A stretch of 64,000 bases of DNA from Haliclystus octoradiatus (taxonomy: Eukaryota; Cnidaria; Staurozoa; Stauromedusae; Haliclystidae): positions 6,970,309 to 7,034,308 of the forward strand of contig OU744446.1 in the NCBI GenBank assembly GCA_916610825.1, given 5' to 3'. A model generated the notes under the pieces. The model was not told the origin of the DNA. It saw nothing but the letters and a program-made list of their open reading frames with translations, and ran no database searches. The position numbers and the translations under genes were made by a program. Below are positions 17,801 to 28,870 of this stretch, one piece after another; positions within the stretch are counted from its first letter, which is position 1, and every line of letters starts with the position of its first letter.

Positions 17801-20349
17801 GCCAAATGATTTTTTCGTAGCTCAACACACACCAACCCAGATTTTCATTAATGTTGGCCAAAATAAAGTAATTTTGCCAGCCCAAAATTGAGTTTGGCTG
17901 AATCGAGATGGGTTGGCGTGTATTGGGCTGAAAAATGAGCAGTTTGAAGATGATCAAAAATTTGGCCAACTGAAGCCAACAATCTATTGTTCTCGACCTT
18001 TTTCGAAACTGTTGACGAAATCAAAAAAGTTATTTGGCTGCTTTGGCCAACTCAGGCCAACACAGCTTTGATCAGCAAAATAAATCCAAGGCTTTAACGA
18101 TTGGTTGAAAACAGGGTCCGACAAAAGTAGGAATATCAAAATCCTAGATTCCGGAATGTTAGAGCAAATTCAGAAGAAAATTGATATTTTTATGATTTAT
18201 TAGTCAAACATCAACAAAATTGGAAAAAGTTGGAAGAAAACGTTTGAATGCCTCTAGGATCCCCATTTTTCTGACCCTGGTTGAAAATGAACTAATTCGA
18301 CTTATGCCACTAAAAATTAAACTTTGGTACAAACAGCTATTTATGTCTAGACTTGATTTATTTTAAGTGTGAAATTCTGTTATTTTGGAGTTATTTATCT
18401 CTATATTTTACTGTTGTTTATCAAAACACATCATGGTTCTATATCCTTGGATAAATTTAGACTATACACGCTGTATATGAAGTCGACATGCCTTTATAAC
18501 AACACTAGCACTGCCCAACTCCGATATTTCACGGTTGCCATTTTGTCAACTAAAATCGTGCTTCAATATGTTGATGTTGGCGAAAATAAAAGTCATTTTG
18601 CCACCCCAAAGTTGAATTTGCATGAATCGGTGAGTGTTGGCCAAAGGTAAAGAAGCAACACACATCAATTCTGGTTACTGAGTTGGCATTTGCCTCAATT
18701 AATCATTTCTTCAATGGATAAGAAGTTTATCTGAGCGATGTTGAAATCAAATCCATTCATAATTTTATCGATGATAAATGACGTCTGCAAAGTCTTTCCA
18801 AACATCAACAGAATAAGCAATCATGTACAATAAAACCTGTTATAGCAGTCACCTCTGTAAAGTAGCCACCTGTCTATTATGGTCACTCTACCAAAGTAAT
18901 ATCTTTATTTGAAACAACCTTGAAGAAAAGACCACCTGCATATAGTGGTCAATCTTACTATATGCCTGAGAGTGCCTTTTTAAAAGAGATATATGAATAA
19001 ATATTTTTGAATTTTATCTATAACTGTAACGTTGCAGATTAAATTGTTAAAAGTAAAGACTTAACAATATTTTTTTTCATTTTCAGCTAAAAAATAAATA
19101 TGGTGACGCTTTCATCCGAGGAAATAACGGTAAGATGAGGTTGATGCAGTGAGGTGGGATATTAAGCGAGGTACGAATAGGAGAGTTTGTATGGAGAATT
19201 AATACTCAAATCAGGTTTATGTGGGGATATTAAGCAAAGTGGGGCAATAAAAGAGAGGATATTAACAGAGTTTGACTGTACTGCATACAATGAAACTTAT
19301 GACTCCTGGATATGCGGCTGATTTATTTTCAAAACAATGTTGCAGTTTATAATGAACTTGGTTGTTGATACATTGTGGTAAAGAAACCATGGTTCATTTA
19401 TATCACATGTTGGAGTTGCAACTAGAGTGCATTTTTTGAAATAACTCAAAAAATAACCTGGGTGTCCACATTTTTTTTCATCATCACGTTTGAAGTATAC
19501 CTTTACATCAATGACGTATTTAAAAAAAGTGAAAGGAAGTGTGAAGACTTTTGATTATTCATAAATTATAGGGATCTTTTCCCCATAAATTTGCCGATTT
19601 GTGTTGTCTATTCTTATGAATAATTTTATCCTCAACTGTTTGTCTTCCTTCATTGATTTATATGAACATTAATCTGTATTTTTGTATTTCTTCTTAAATT
19701 TTTTTATTTTTATAACATGTATGATTAATTGATTATTGATGAAAATAATGGGGTTGTATTTACAAACCTTTAAACTTTTTCAGGGGACTTCATCATGCAA
19801 ACGCCATCACATCTTTTTATTCTACTGCTATTATCATTAAAATATGATAAAAACTTACTTCTCTGTTCAAGAAAAGAAAGCAAACTTTTTTCTTCTGATT
19901 AAATAAACTTGAATACAACTATTTCTTCTCCTTCATTCTGAATTTGTGCCAACTTTCCGGGACTTTCAGTCACAGAATCCTGCCATAACCTCAAAATTAA
20001 TCTGGGCACCCCTTTTCTGGAAAACAAATTTTTGTACTTCTTATATTCTGAAAATTTAACAACAATTCAACAGAAGAAATACATTTTTTTTATTTGTTTG
20101 TTGTTGTTGAAGTTCATTGAACATACAGAAAGCCATGGGATTCGAGTATAGTAATTTAATGCAATATTTTAATTTTTATACATATTGTATGGATTTTATT
20201 AGGAAAAAGGTTTATCGTATTTTATGAGTATCGTATTATGAGTTCTCTTAATATCTTAATATCAACTTATTTCATTTTTCATTTCAACTAATTTCTATTT
20301 TCTTCTTATTTTAGTATTATATATCAGTACACAAAAACAAAGACGATGA
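11879..20349 (+). CDS. LSM6: U6 snRNA-associated Sm-like protein LSm6, 4 exons
   Basis: Exons 11879-11969, 14441-14511, 19087-19129 and 20315-20349 give 240 nt, or 79 codons plus TGA, with GT-AG borders and consistent phases. LSm6 is a subunit of the LSm1-7 ring (cytoplasmic mRNA decapping) and the LSm2-8 ring (nuclear U6 snRNA 3' end). The Sm1 motif is visible at about residues 14-45, including the DGYMNI core (Asp37, Asn41). The Sm2 motif IRGNNVLYI lies at about 64-72. Length matches the family (about 80 aa), and the RG-N-N Sm2 plus the short basic tail (TQKQRR) separate it from SmF. The second intron (14512-19086) is filled with repeats and reverse transcriptase remains. The start is the only ATG that gives the family N-terminus. 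Confidence 0.96.
12388..13373. mobile_element. Possible DNA transposon with ~65-bp terminal inverted repeats
   Basis: The left arm at 12388-12454 (TAGAGGTCTGGTCGCCGGAC, then ACTTTATTA and ATGCGC) is the diverged reverse complement of 13308-13373 (ATGCGCATATG..., then GTGTCCGGCGACCGGAACTC). About 850 bp lies between, without a transposase I can recognise. No convincing target duplication was seen. The arms are GC-rich compared with their surroundings. The right arm abuts a LINE fragment. Confidence 0.5.
13370..14011 (-). pseudogene. CR1/jockey-type LINE reverse transcriptase fragment, 3' end
   Basis: On the minus strand the 13766-13500 frame reads in the style of LINE RT C-terminal regions (VWSPYLNKFIKAIESIQRYF, then TKRL). 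The adjacent 13473 frame continues with EVRRIFNDIVMVFKILNH and DLQPENFF, also typical of that region. At least one frameshift is needed and the N-terminal RT half is absent. It lies in LSM6 intron 1. The clade (CR1/L2/jockey) is inferred from these motifs only. Confidence 0.7.
14621..16021. mobile_element. 1.4-kb inverted-repeat structure in LSM6 intron 2
   Basis: The left arm 14621-14753 (CAGATCCAATAAGTCCAATG through GTGAATTCTA) is the reverse complement of 15762-15861 plus 15988-16021. About 125 bp (15862-15987) interrupts the right arm only. Arm identity is high. The roughly 1-kb middle has short GGCGTATCTAT repeats near 14930-15000 and no recognised ORF. It could be a foldback transposon or an inverted duplication with a later insertion or deletion. 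Confidence 0.65.
16199..17560 (+). pseudogene. Decayed non-LTR reverse transcriptase, broken by frameshifts
   Basis: Plus-strand fragments in order: GDQLGPLFF; QPLLEELENAFSIWYLDDST with the YLDD catalytic box at 16266-16277; FGLSVNKSKC; YLLKNCFATPNLMYVFRT near 16545; RSANDLVQLAVLSFFAG near 16715; WNQAILSVLLGLHLQDNQLY near 17275; and PSIFDPPGLSWKEQKDQT near 17490. The order and wording fit animal retroelement ORFs that combine such an RT with a distinctive C-terminal domain. Several frames and stop codons are crossed, so it is inactive. It sits in LSM6 intron 2. Confidence 0.75.
17830..18660. repeat. TTGGCCAA-rich duplicated segment in LSM6 intron 2
   Basis: Two blocks, about 17850-17960 and 18560-18650, share TGTTGG(C)CAAAATAAA, TTTTGCCAGCCCAAAATTGA-like and GAATCG motifs, with frequent GGCCAAC words between. 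The AGAAGAAAAT-family copy at 18112-18286 is inserted between them. Confidence 0.5.
18112..18286 (+). repeat. AGAAGAAAAT-family dispersed repeat
   Basis: It contains CAGGGTCCGACAAAAGTAGG, CAGAAGAAAATTGATATTTT, GTCAAACATCAACAAAATTG and, at the end, GGATCCCCATTTTTCTGACC. This is the most complete plus-strand copy of the family. Confidence 0.75.
18829..18965. repeat. AACCTGTATATAA MITE-like family copy
   Basis: ATAAAACCTGTTATAGCAGT, CACCTGTCTATTATGGTCAC and CCACCTGCATATAGTGGTCA mark a copy in the orientation of the 91-bp array downstream. Confidence 0.65.
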
Positions 20350-20644
20350 CGGAAAATCATTATAAAAGCATCTATAAGTATTTATACTTTGTATGTAACA
20401 AGGGATCAATGAACAATACAACTTTTAGTAAGAACTTCATTTGTAGACTTGCTATGTCAACGGATCAGCAGAAATGATATTGTGTTTTAGGATCATCTCT
20501 CTTAGTGGGTAACATTATATGCTATTTCATTTGTATCACGCATTTAAGAATCTTTATTATTGACAATGAAAGTAAAGTTTGTATAATTATTTTGTACTGA
20601 AGACAGTTATTTTTGTTTTTGATACAGTTCAACTTGCTAATTTT
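20350..20644. other. LSM6 3' flank, nothing further seen
   Basis: AT-rich sequence between the LSM6 stop codon and the 91-bp array. It must hold the LSM6 3' UTR, but I see no clear canonical AATAAA in it. Confidence 0.5.
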
Positions 20645-22195
20645 CTAAATAATAGTCTCTATTAAATCAACCCTGTATATAAAGGCCACCTCTACACATC
20701 ATACACCTGTCCATAGTGGTCACCCTGGCAATTTCCCAAATAATATTCTCTATTAAATCAACCCTGTATATAAAGGCCACCTCTACACATCATACACCTG
20801 TCCATAGTGGTCACCCTGGCAATTCCCCAAATAATATTCTCTATTAAATCAACCCTGTATATAAAGGCCACCTCTACACATCATACACCTGTCCATAGTG
20901 GTCACCCTGGCAATTCCCCAAATAATATTCTCTATTAAATCAACCCTGTATATAAAGGCCACCTCTACACATCATACACCTGTCCATAGTGGTCACCCTG
21001 GCAATTCCCCAAATAATATTCTCTATTAAATCAACCCTGTATATAAAGGCCACCTCTACACATCATACACCTGTCCATAGTGGTCACCCTGGCAATTCCC
21101 CAAATAATATTCTCTATTAAATCAACCCTGTATATAAAGGCCACCTCTACACATCATACACCTGTCCATAGTGGTCACCCTGGCAATTCCCCAAATAATA
21201 TTCTCTATTAAATCAACCCTGTATATAAAGGCCACCTCAACACATCATACACCTGTCCATAGTGGTCACCCTGGCAATTCCCCAAATAATATTCTCTATT
21301 AAATCAACCCTGTATATAAAGGCCACCTCTACACATCATACACCTGTCCATAGTGGTCACCCTGGCAATTCCCCAAATAATATTCTCTATTAAATCAACC
21401 CTGTATATAAAGGCCACCTCTACACATCATACACCTGTCCATAGTGGTCACCCTGGCAATTCCCCAAATAATATTCTCTATTAAATCAACCCTGTATATA
21501 AAGGCCACCTCTTCACATCATACACCTGTCCATAGTGGTCACCTGGCAATTCCCCAAATAATATTCTCTATTAAATCAACCCTGTATATAAAGGCCACCT
21601 CAACACATCATACACCTGTCCATAGTGGTCACCCTGGCAATTCCCCAAATAATATTCTCTATTAAATCAACCCTGTATATAAAGGCCACCTCTACACATC
21701 ATACACCTGTCCATAGTGGTCACCCTGGCAATTCCACAAATAATATTCTCTATTAAATCAACCCTGTATATAAAGGCCACCTCTACACATCATACACCTG
21801 TCCATCGTGGTCACCCTGGCAATTCCACAAATAATATTCTCTATTAAATCAACCATGTATATAAAGGCCACCTCTACACATTTCATACACCTGTCCATAG
21901 TGGTCACCCTGGCAATTCCACAAATAATATTCTCTATTAAATCAACCCTGTATATAAAGGCCACCTCTACACATCATACACCTGTCCATAGTGGTCACCC
22001 TAGTAGTATCCAAATGATATTCTCTATTAAAGGTTACCTGTCAATAGTGGTCACCCTAGTAGTTTCTAAATGATATTCTCTAATAAAGGTCACCTGTCAA
22101 TAGTGGTCACTCTAGTAGTTTCCAAATGATATTCTCTTATTAATTAAATCGACCCTGTATATAAAGACCACCTGCACATAGCGGTCAATTGTCCT
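20645..22195. repeat. 91-bp tandem array derived from a MITE-like family
   Basis: CCCTGTATAT recurs at 20671, 20762, 20853, 20944, 21035, 21126, 21217, 21308, 21399, 21490, 21580, 21671, 21762, (CCATGTATAT) 21853 and 21946. That is about 15 units of 91 bp differing by a few bases. From about 22010 to 22195 three shorter, diverged units follow. Each unit contains AAAGGCCACCTCTACACATC and ACACCTGTCCATAGTGGTCA, blocks shared with the dispersed copies at 3354, 4078, 18829, 33719 and 37945. Open frames across it are by-products of the repeat. Confidence 0.95.
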
Positions 22196-22199
22196 GTAT

Positions 22200-22586
22200 T
22201 ATTATTTTCATAATACTGTTAATACGTCAGTAATTTAGCATATATAAAGTCTAGCACCCGTTTTTGTTACTCAAGCTGATGCCAGAACAATCAGATTATT
22301 AGCTTAATTTCCCGATATTTTGTAACCATACTCTACACTGATATCTGATATCATACAGCGATACTCGTTCATATTTAGAATTTTAATGTATCTACGATTA
22401 CATCTCTTCGTGGAAATGTATTACGAAACAGATAGACAGAGTAAGCATTTTGCAAACTGCATTTTACAAGTCTTTGCTTGTTTAATGTAGTCAAAGTATT
22501 TTTAATTTATTTTATGAATAAATTACTAAGGAACAAATTTTAATTTGGAGAATTGGATTTGTGTGAATGTTCGAATAACAAATTAT
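22200..22586. other. Interval between the array and the 280-codon ORF
   Basis: AT-rich, no coding signal. Read on the minus strand, an AATAAA lies near 22509-22514, about 75 bp past the stop codon of the 280-codon ORF, and may be its polyadenylation signal. Confidence 0.4.
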
Positions 22587-23429
22587 TTATGAGTTTGAAC
22601 TAAAGCATATATCTCCACGATGTCTATTTAACAAGGACGGAGAAGCGATTGATTGGTCTAGCTTTTCCCATACAGTTTCATCGTTTGTCGAACATTTTCT
22701 TGATCGTTTTGATTTAGAAATTTGTTTTTTCCAATCTTTAGAAGCACGTGGAAAGCTACTCAATACATTTAATGATGATTTAGTTTGACGATTTCGATTT
22801 TGTCCCGGATTTTGTTTCTTTCGGGTTGAGTCATCATTGTTTAACTTTTCATTAAATATATTATCTGCTTGATCATGATTTTCCAGATGTAAGTTATCCT
22901 GATTTGCAATCTCAAGGTGTTCGTATTTAATTGACTTAACTCGTTCCCTACTTCGAGTTAATGTATTCATCTTTTGTGATTCTTGTTGTGATATTGAATC
23001 AGACGTTTCTGCAATATTTTTCAATCGATTTTCAGTAATATCTGTGGTATTTTCACTAGAATTACAATCTGTGTTCATTTTACATATATCTTCATCTGTT
23101 GTCTCATTACTTCCTTCTTTGCATATTTCTCTGACTGCTTTTACAAATTTCCTCCATGTCTTTCTTTGTTTTAATTTCAAATTGCCACTATGTTTAATTT
23201 CTTCATCGTTTATATTTTTTGAAATTTCCAAATTCCTTGAATCCATATCACACTGTATTCCAATTGAGATTGTAAAACTTTTCTCTTTTTCATCTTTTGA
23301 TCCACAATTTTGACATTTGAATTCAGTAAAAGATTGAATTTTTTCATCTGATTTGGATAACCTTTCATATGTAAGTAAACTCCTTATAAACTCCATCGTT
23401 CTAAAGTCATTGATAAGCGACGCTATCAT
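22587..23429 (-). CDS. Uncharacterised 280-aa protein, single open exon
   Basis: I do not recognise this protein. The frame stays open for 280 codons in DNA rich in A and T, where stops should come about every 15-20 codons, so it is very probably coding. It is hydrophilic and rich in Ser, Asn, Lys and Glu, with no membrane segment or signal peptide. Visible pieces are a lone CQNC pair near residue 39, a basic helix-like KQRKTWRKFVKAVREICK near 87-104, and a basic Ser-rich tail (KSKRSRKCS, then ETVWEKLDQS). An in-frame stop sits four codons before the ATG, although TTTAG there could also be a splice acceptor, making this a last exon. The 89-codon plus-strand frame inside it is a shadow. Confidence 0.55.
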   Translation of the reverse strand: MIASLINDFRTMEFIRSLLTYERLSKSDEKIQSFTEFKCQNCGSKDEKEKSFTISIGIQCDMDSRNLEISKNINDEEIKHSGNLKLKQRKTWRKFVKAVREICKEGSNETTDEDICKMNTDCNSSENTTDITENRLKNIAETSDSISQQESQKMNTLTRSRERVKSIKYEHLEIANQDNLHLENHDQADNIFNEKLNNDDSTRKKQNPGQNRNRQTKSSLNVLSSFPRASKDWKKQISKSKRSRKCSTNDETVWEKLDQSIASPSLLNRHRGDICFSSNS

Positions 23430-24205
23430 GAAATCTATCTAAACTGTCGTCAAATGAAATATTATCATTTAAAAGCATATACCAGTATAGCAGATGTTTA
23501 CTTGAAAACATTAGTTTGAAAACATTAGTGTAAATTGAACAAGTTTTCCTCTAAGGCGATAACAACACTTTACAAATCTTTCATCTTTGTAAATAATCTT
23601 GTAGCTTTAAAAAGTCTGGAACTAAACTCATCGTACGATTTAAAAAAAGGTTTATTTTGCGCTCGTTACAGCTGACTGGTGAACAACAGCGAGGTTTTAC
23701 TTCTTTCAACTTATTTATTGATGTTTTCTTTCTATAAAAATCCACCTGCTACATACAATGTTTACATCATAGATATGATGACAATGGAATCAACATGAAT
23801 AATAAACATGTATATAATCAGTAAAATTGAATATGTTAACAATCAATTAGAATTAAAAAAGTAGAGGTCAACAACATGACTTTATTGGGTAGCAGTATTT
23901 TAGTTAAGAGAGGTATAACCCTTGAACTCTAGAAGTCGGGGTCATGTTAATTCTAACATGGTTGAATGAGCAATTCTGTCCGACGAACATCAATAGACAG
24001 ACTATATACATAATACAGAAAGTTCAAAAATAATTATATAGCCTTTGATATCCATGCATGTAGAAGTGAAGGCTAATGACAAGGAGTTCAACATTATTTT
24101 TGTGATATTTCATTTAGGTGAAGCAAAGGAACCCTATATATACTATTTATAAGTTAGCCGAGATGTATATTCATACGCCCTCAACTCCAGCAACCAGTGC
24201 ATATC
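23430..24205. other. No gene seen
   Basis: AT-rich intergenic sequence upstream of the 280-codon ORF. I found no repeat family member or ORF I can support. The promoter of that ORF should lie in its left part. Confidence 0.4.
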
Positions 24206-24372
24206 CGACAAAAGATTTAACCTTCCGGAATCAACATCTTTAACGCTATCTTCTAAATTTTTTGTTGATGTTTGACCTATATAAATCAGAAAATTATCAA
24301 TTTTCTTCTGAATTTTCTATGTCCTTCCAGAATCTAGGATCCCAGGATTCCCACCCCACCTTTGTCATCCAC
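24206..24372 (-). repeat. AGAAGAAAAT-family dispersed repeat, minus orientation
   Basis: Reverse-oriented blocks TTTTTGTTGATGTTTGACCT, AAAATTATCAATTTTCTTCT and CCAGAATCTAGGATCCCAGG match the 18112 copy. Confidence 0.7.
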
Positions 24373-24859
24373 TATACATCAGCAATCTTTTAACGTCTCA
24401 ATTTACTCAGATAATTGACAATTCCATCCCTGTTTGAAATCACCAACTACCACCAACATTGACCACAGATTGAAACAAATATTTATCTTTAACTACAGGT
24501 TGTAAAGTATATGCGTACTTCAAGTTTTGTATAATTTAAGAATGTTGTATTTTTAGTTCTCGGTTATTCAAGTTCAAAAGCTTAGCATTATGTAGGAAGG
24601 CAACAAAAATAATTTGTTTATCAACACATAAATAAATGACGATTATGATAAAAAAGAAAACAATGCTCAAGTTAAATATGTTATGCAGTATTCATTGTAA
24701 TATATAATTTATTAATTTATCTCAATACTAAATCATTGTGTTTTGATCATCCTACATGTATTCTTTTCGTTCATATTACCAATCTTGCAAAAAGTAGTTG
24801 TATCGCCCTATACGTAACAATGTGCCCGTAGCGCTCTTCTATTTCAATGATGTGTAAAT

Positions 24860-25085
24860 ACTCTTTATTGATCTCAACCGCGACACTGCATATTAATTTC
24901 AACAGGCTTCATGGCAGTCAGGCGTCGATTGTCAATATGCACTGCGCAGCGATACGCCGCAGCTACTAATAATGCAATGCCCTATAGACAATTATATCCG
25001 CCATCCTTAGAAATGGTATATTCATTTCATCTATCTAGATACAATCAAGGCTGAGTTGACCTTCAGGGGAATTGAATCGCAGACG
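24860..25085 (-). repeat. Single-unit copy of the element that carries the 65-bp array at 1-515
   Basis: The reverse complement reads AAGGATGGCGGATATA..., then GTAGCTGCGGCG, ATTGACAATCGACGCC, TGCCATGAAGCCTGTTGA and CAGTGTCGCGGTTGAGATCA. The order is the same as at 1-530 but with only one 65-bp-type unit. Confidence 0.65.
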
Positions 25086-25944
25086 AAACCTTTCCATTTA
25101 CCGTCCCGTAAGAATACTTTAGTTCTTAGATTTTTCATGCCTAACTAGCTCCTATATAGGAGTTTGTTTGCGGCATTGTATTATATTTCTCAACAGAGAA
25201 CCGGAAGATAAAATGTGCGTATGTTTTCTAGTAAAATGTTTGTATTGCTGGCCATTTTTATCAATCGCTAGGCTCTATAAAATTGGAAATTGATAGCATA
25301 TATTAAAATATGCACAGATGTCATTTTTCTGCCGTTGGAGTACCGTAATCAAATGGCACTACTTTGCTCGATTGTTGAATCGTAAATTATTGCATTGTAA
25401 ATCAACGTCATCAACGGTCTAAAATCACCGTGGAAAACGCAGACAGAAGAAAATGCGAATTTAACCCATTGATTAAGAATTGCCCCATGTCAGTGTTTTT
25501 CAGGATAAACAAGAATATATTTATTTTATTTATGTTAAGCAATTCCAATGTAATATAATATGTTTGCGAAGTAGATACTAGGTAGATAGGTGTCTACGTT
25601 TGTATATGCAAATATTATTAAAGGGTTACGACACATTTGCCATGTTTTTATTCATATTTTATTAAACGAGAAAATGTTGGGAGACACGAGTGAAGCGCTA
25701 AAAAATCACGAGCTCCGAGCGAGTGATTTTTAGCTTCCCGAGTAGACTAGCTACGGCAAGAGTGTTCTGCACACTGCAACGTCACATTTTTGCTTGGTAG
25801 CTCGCGAACTGAAGTTTCGAGGCTCGAAGAAAGAACGGTATATCGATGGCTCTTATATGATCCACATGCTGAATTTATGTGCCGGAGTATATTGTTAGAA
25901 ATTTGGTAACATTCGTTAAAGTAAAACCTATATACACATTATAT
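25086..25944. other. Intergenic sequence with a hairpin at 25693-25735
   Basis: GCGCTAAAAAATCACGAGCT pairs with AGCGAGTGATTTTTAGCTTC across a loop of a few bases, inside the GAGCGAGTGATT-type context seen in short palindromic elements. No coding evidence elsewhere in the interval. Confidence 0.45.
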
Positions 25945-26110
25945 TTATATCACTGTGCCGATCAATTTCAACGACTGTCAATGCGCAACGATGCAGCGCA
26001 GCTACTCACAATGCAATACCCTCTGGACCATTCTATTCGCCATCCTTATATGGTATCTATTTGATGTTTTAGATAAAGTCAAGGCTGATTTGACCTTCGG
26101 GGGATTTGGA
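25945..26110 (-). repeat. Degraded copy of the 65-bp-array element
   Basis: GATCAATTTCAACGACTGTC, then CAATGCGCAACGATGCAGCG and TATTCGCCATCCTTATATGG parallel the 24860-25085 copy in the same orientation. AAAGTCAAGGCTGATTTGAC corresponds to ACAATCAAGGCTGAGTTGAC there. Confidence 0.6.
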
Positions 26111-27474
26111 CAACAGTCGATCAAATATGATCAGATCTGAAGTTCGGCTGCTCGGTCATCCATCTGAGCTAATCCTTCCTTATACAGCATACATCAAACA
26201 TAGGGCTCAATACTATTTATTAACCAGAGCTATATAGAAAATCATAAATGTTGTCAATTGTGATTATCGACTGACTCTTACTTTCCATGGAATACAGGAC
26301 AGGAGATAAAATTTTCGGGCCCCAAGGTTTTTGTTGTTATTATGAATATAGTCCTGATTTTTTTTGGTCTTTGGGCGAAGGCTCACATTCCCAAATCAAA
26401 ATGTTCCAGAAGAGCATTGCGGGCCCTATATAAGTGTGACAGACCGCGGGACAATTACCTCGCTTACCCCGCCCTATCGGTGGCCCTAATCGAATACATT
26501 CTGACAATCTCCGTTATATAAAAATTAATTAATTCCCAGATGAGTATATCAAAGCAGAGCCATCATCTATTTTTAAGAGTTGGGACACGCAACTTTTGTG
26601 GTTTGAAAATCGCAAATTTTGTTTCATTGAAATCGATGTTTCGTTTTTGAACAAAACCTATTTGAATCCATGATAATATTTTAAATACCTAATTTTAGAC
26701 TATATGCCTATGCATGTTATATGTGTTTACATCAAAGGTGAATAGTTTATCGATATCTTCCTTTTCTACAAGGTTGTTTAACATTTCGTAAGCTAAATAT
26801 AGATCAAATATTGAAGCAGTGTAGGTCCCGTTAGATCTCAAATAAAAATAATAATTTGGAAATTATACGTTAAAATCCAATCAATATCTTTTCACGATTC
26901 AATATCTTCTCCATTTGCAGAACATTATTACATTATATTGCGGTTTGCGATTTTGTAAACATTAATTATGTGGACTATGCAGATCGATTAGATTAATTAG
27001 ACATAGAATTGCTAGAAATTCGACGTACTAAAGCTGATCTTTCCCTTATGTACTAATTTGTACATGTTTATTGTGTGGACATTCCATTTGATCAATTTTT
27101 TAAAATTGAATCTTCAAAATATTCCTTGAGGTCACATTCATTAACATTAAAATCAATATGTATTGTTAAAACTGACTGTGATTGATACCAGTTTTGTTGT
27201 AGAGTATAATGTATGGAATATGGAATTCTCTATCAGAAAAAAATTTGTAACCTCAATCAGTTTTTCTACCTTTAAAAGGGGTCTTGATGCGATAAGCATC
27301 TCGTCTTTTTGCAAGGTACTTTCTTAATTTATCACATTTAGTAATTATTTAAAATCAAGTTCATCATATATATATGTAATAGGCCTATATAATGCAGCAT
27401 GGAAAACAAACAATAATTTTGCATGCTTAAATTTATATTAATTTTTATTAACATTAGTTGTAACTAGGCTTCAT
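26111..27474. other. Intergenic, one hAT-MITE half copy
   Basis: At 26555-26589, CAGAGCCATCATCTATTTTT and AAGAGTTGGGACACGC match the left terminus of the MITE at 31203 with a small insertion. I did not find the right terminus. No gene seen in the rest. Confidence 0.4.
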
Positions 27475-27546
27475 TTTAGTGAGAGATCATATTATGCGAC
27501 TCTCCTTTGTTTTGCCTGTCAATTTTGACAAAATAAATGAAATGAG
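27475..27546 (+). repeat. LINE- or SINE-like 3' tail
   Basis: CTTCATTTTAGTGAGAGATC, GACTCTCCTTTGTTTTGCC and TTTGACAAAATAAATGAAAT recur at 32215-32302 and, inverted and diverged, at 44597-44665. A shared 3' end with short tandem TGAAA-type tailing is typical of CR1/L2-type retroelements (inference). Confidence 0.55.
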
Positions 27547-27609
27547 AGTATTGATTGGATTTTTATTAATTTAAGAACAGAAATGGTAACCACAAATTGC
27601 AGATTACCA

Positions 27610-27714
27610 TTTCAAAACAAATGGCACTCCCCGAGGACCCCAAAGACTGTCATTTGGAATTACAATAAGCAACGATGCAATGCAGAATATATACAAATCT
27701 AATGTGCGGGTTTA
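27610..27714 (-). repeat. ~105-bp dispersed repeat, inverted partner of 31793-31898
   Basis: CAAATGGCACTCCCCGAGGA and GACTGTCATTTGGAATTACA are the reverse complement of sequence at 31793-31898, with only a few differences along 105 bp. Class unknown. Confidence 0.8.
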
Positions 27715-27819
27715 AACTCTTCAATCATGTGACTTAAATTAGGATTAAGGTTAATAATAGATACTCATGAGCAACGTATACGCACCCACTGGTAATGTTA
27801 CATGAATCCCGATACAGAA

Positions 27820-28107
27820 AAAGTTCCAAAATCTTGTAAACGCTATATACCAACAAAGTTCCAAATACTTGAAACTGCTACCTAGAAACTCCCACAAAAG
27901 TCTATAAAAAGTTCTCCAAGTTTCAAAGTTTTTCAAAGTTCTTCAAATTCAAAGTTTTATTTCAAATTCTATAGAAAATCAGACCAAAAAGGTCAAAAAT
28001 CAGAATTTTCTTACCCAAGTAGTATTCTCAGCTGAATACGGATCCAAAAAAAGTAGCATGTCCCGTACAACCGTCATATGGGAGTTATACAACCCCCCCT
28101 CCGGGAC
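27820..28107. repeat. GGGGTAACTCC-family element, copy at 27.8 kb
   Basis: It has AAAAAGTTCCAAAATCTTGT, a TCTCAGCTGAATACGGATCC segment, GTCCCGTACAACCGTCATAT and GGGAGTTATACAACCCCCCC at the right end, the same order as in the full copies at 33057 and 41614. The left end is not clear. Confidence 0.65.
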
Positions 28108-28358
28108 ATGAATATATAAAAAAACATTTTCCGTTTTGAAGACTTAGCACCGGATTGAGCATACAAGCTGCGTACATCATCTCAAAGTTGCACATCTTAC
28201 AAGTAATTAATTCTTTTTTGTGCAACAATGAATCAATTTTTATATATATTTTAAGATAATTGTATATTATATTGGTACTTATTGAAAGATGATTTATCAA
28301 CAAGTATATCAACGTTGAAGAATATCCCCATTCAAAAGGTATTCATTTGTCTATAGAT

Positions 28359-28819
<461 letters not shown>

Positions 28820-28870
28820 AAAATTTTTATAGCGCTTATATCAAGAAGTTCTAAAAGCGCTTTACAATAT

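Noticed and set aside
21444-22073. Open frames on both strands with repeated peptides (IPQIIFSIKSTLYIKATS)
   Set aside because: They arise from the 91-bp tandem units and shift with each unit; no start, splice or polyadenylation context.
24860-26110. Evenly spaced similar blocks considered as a possible CRISPR-like array
   Set aside because: The blocks are diverged copies of one dispersed element in an animal genome, without regular spacers.
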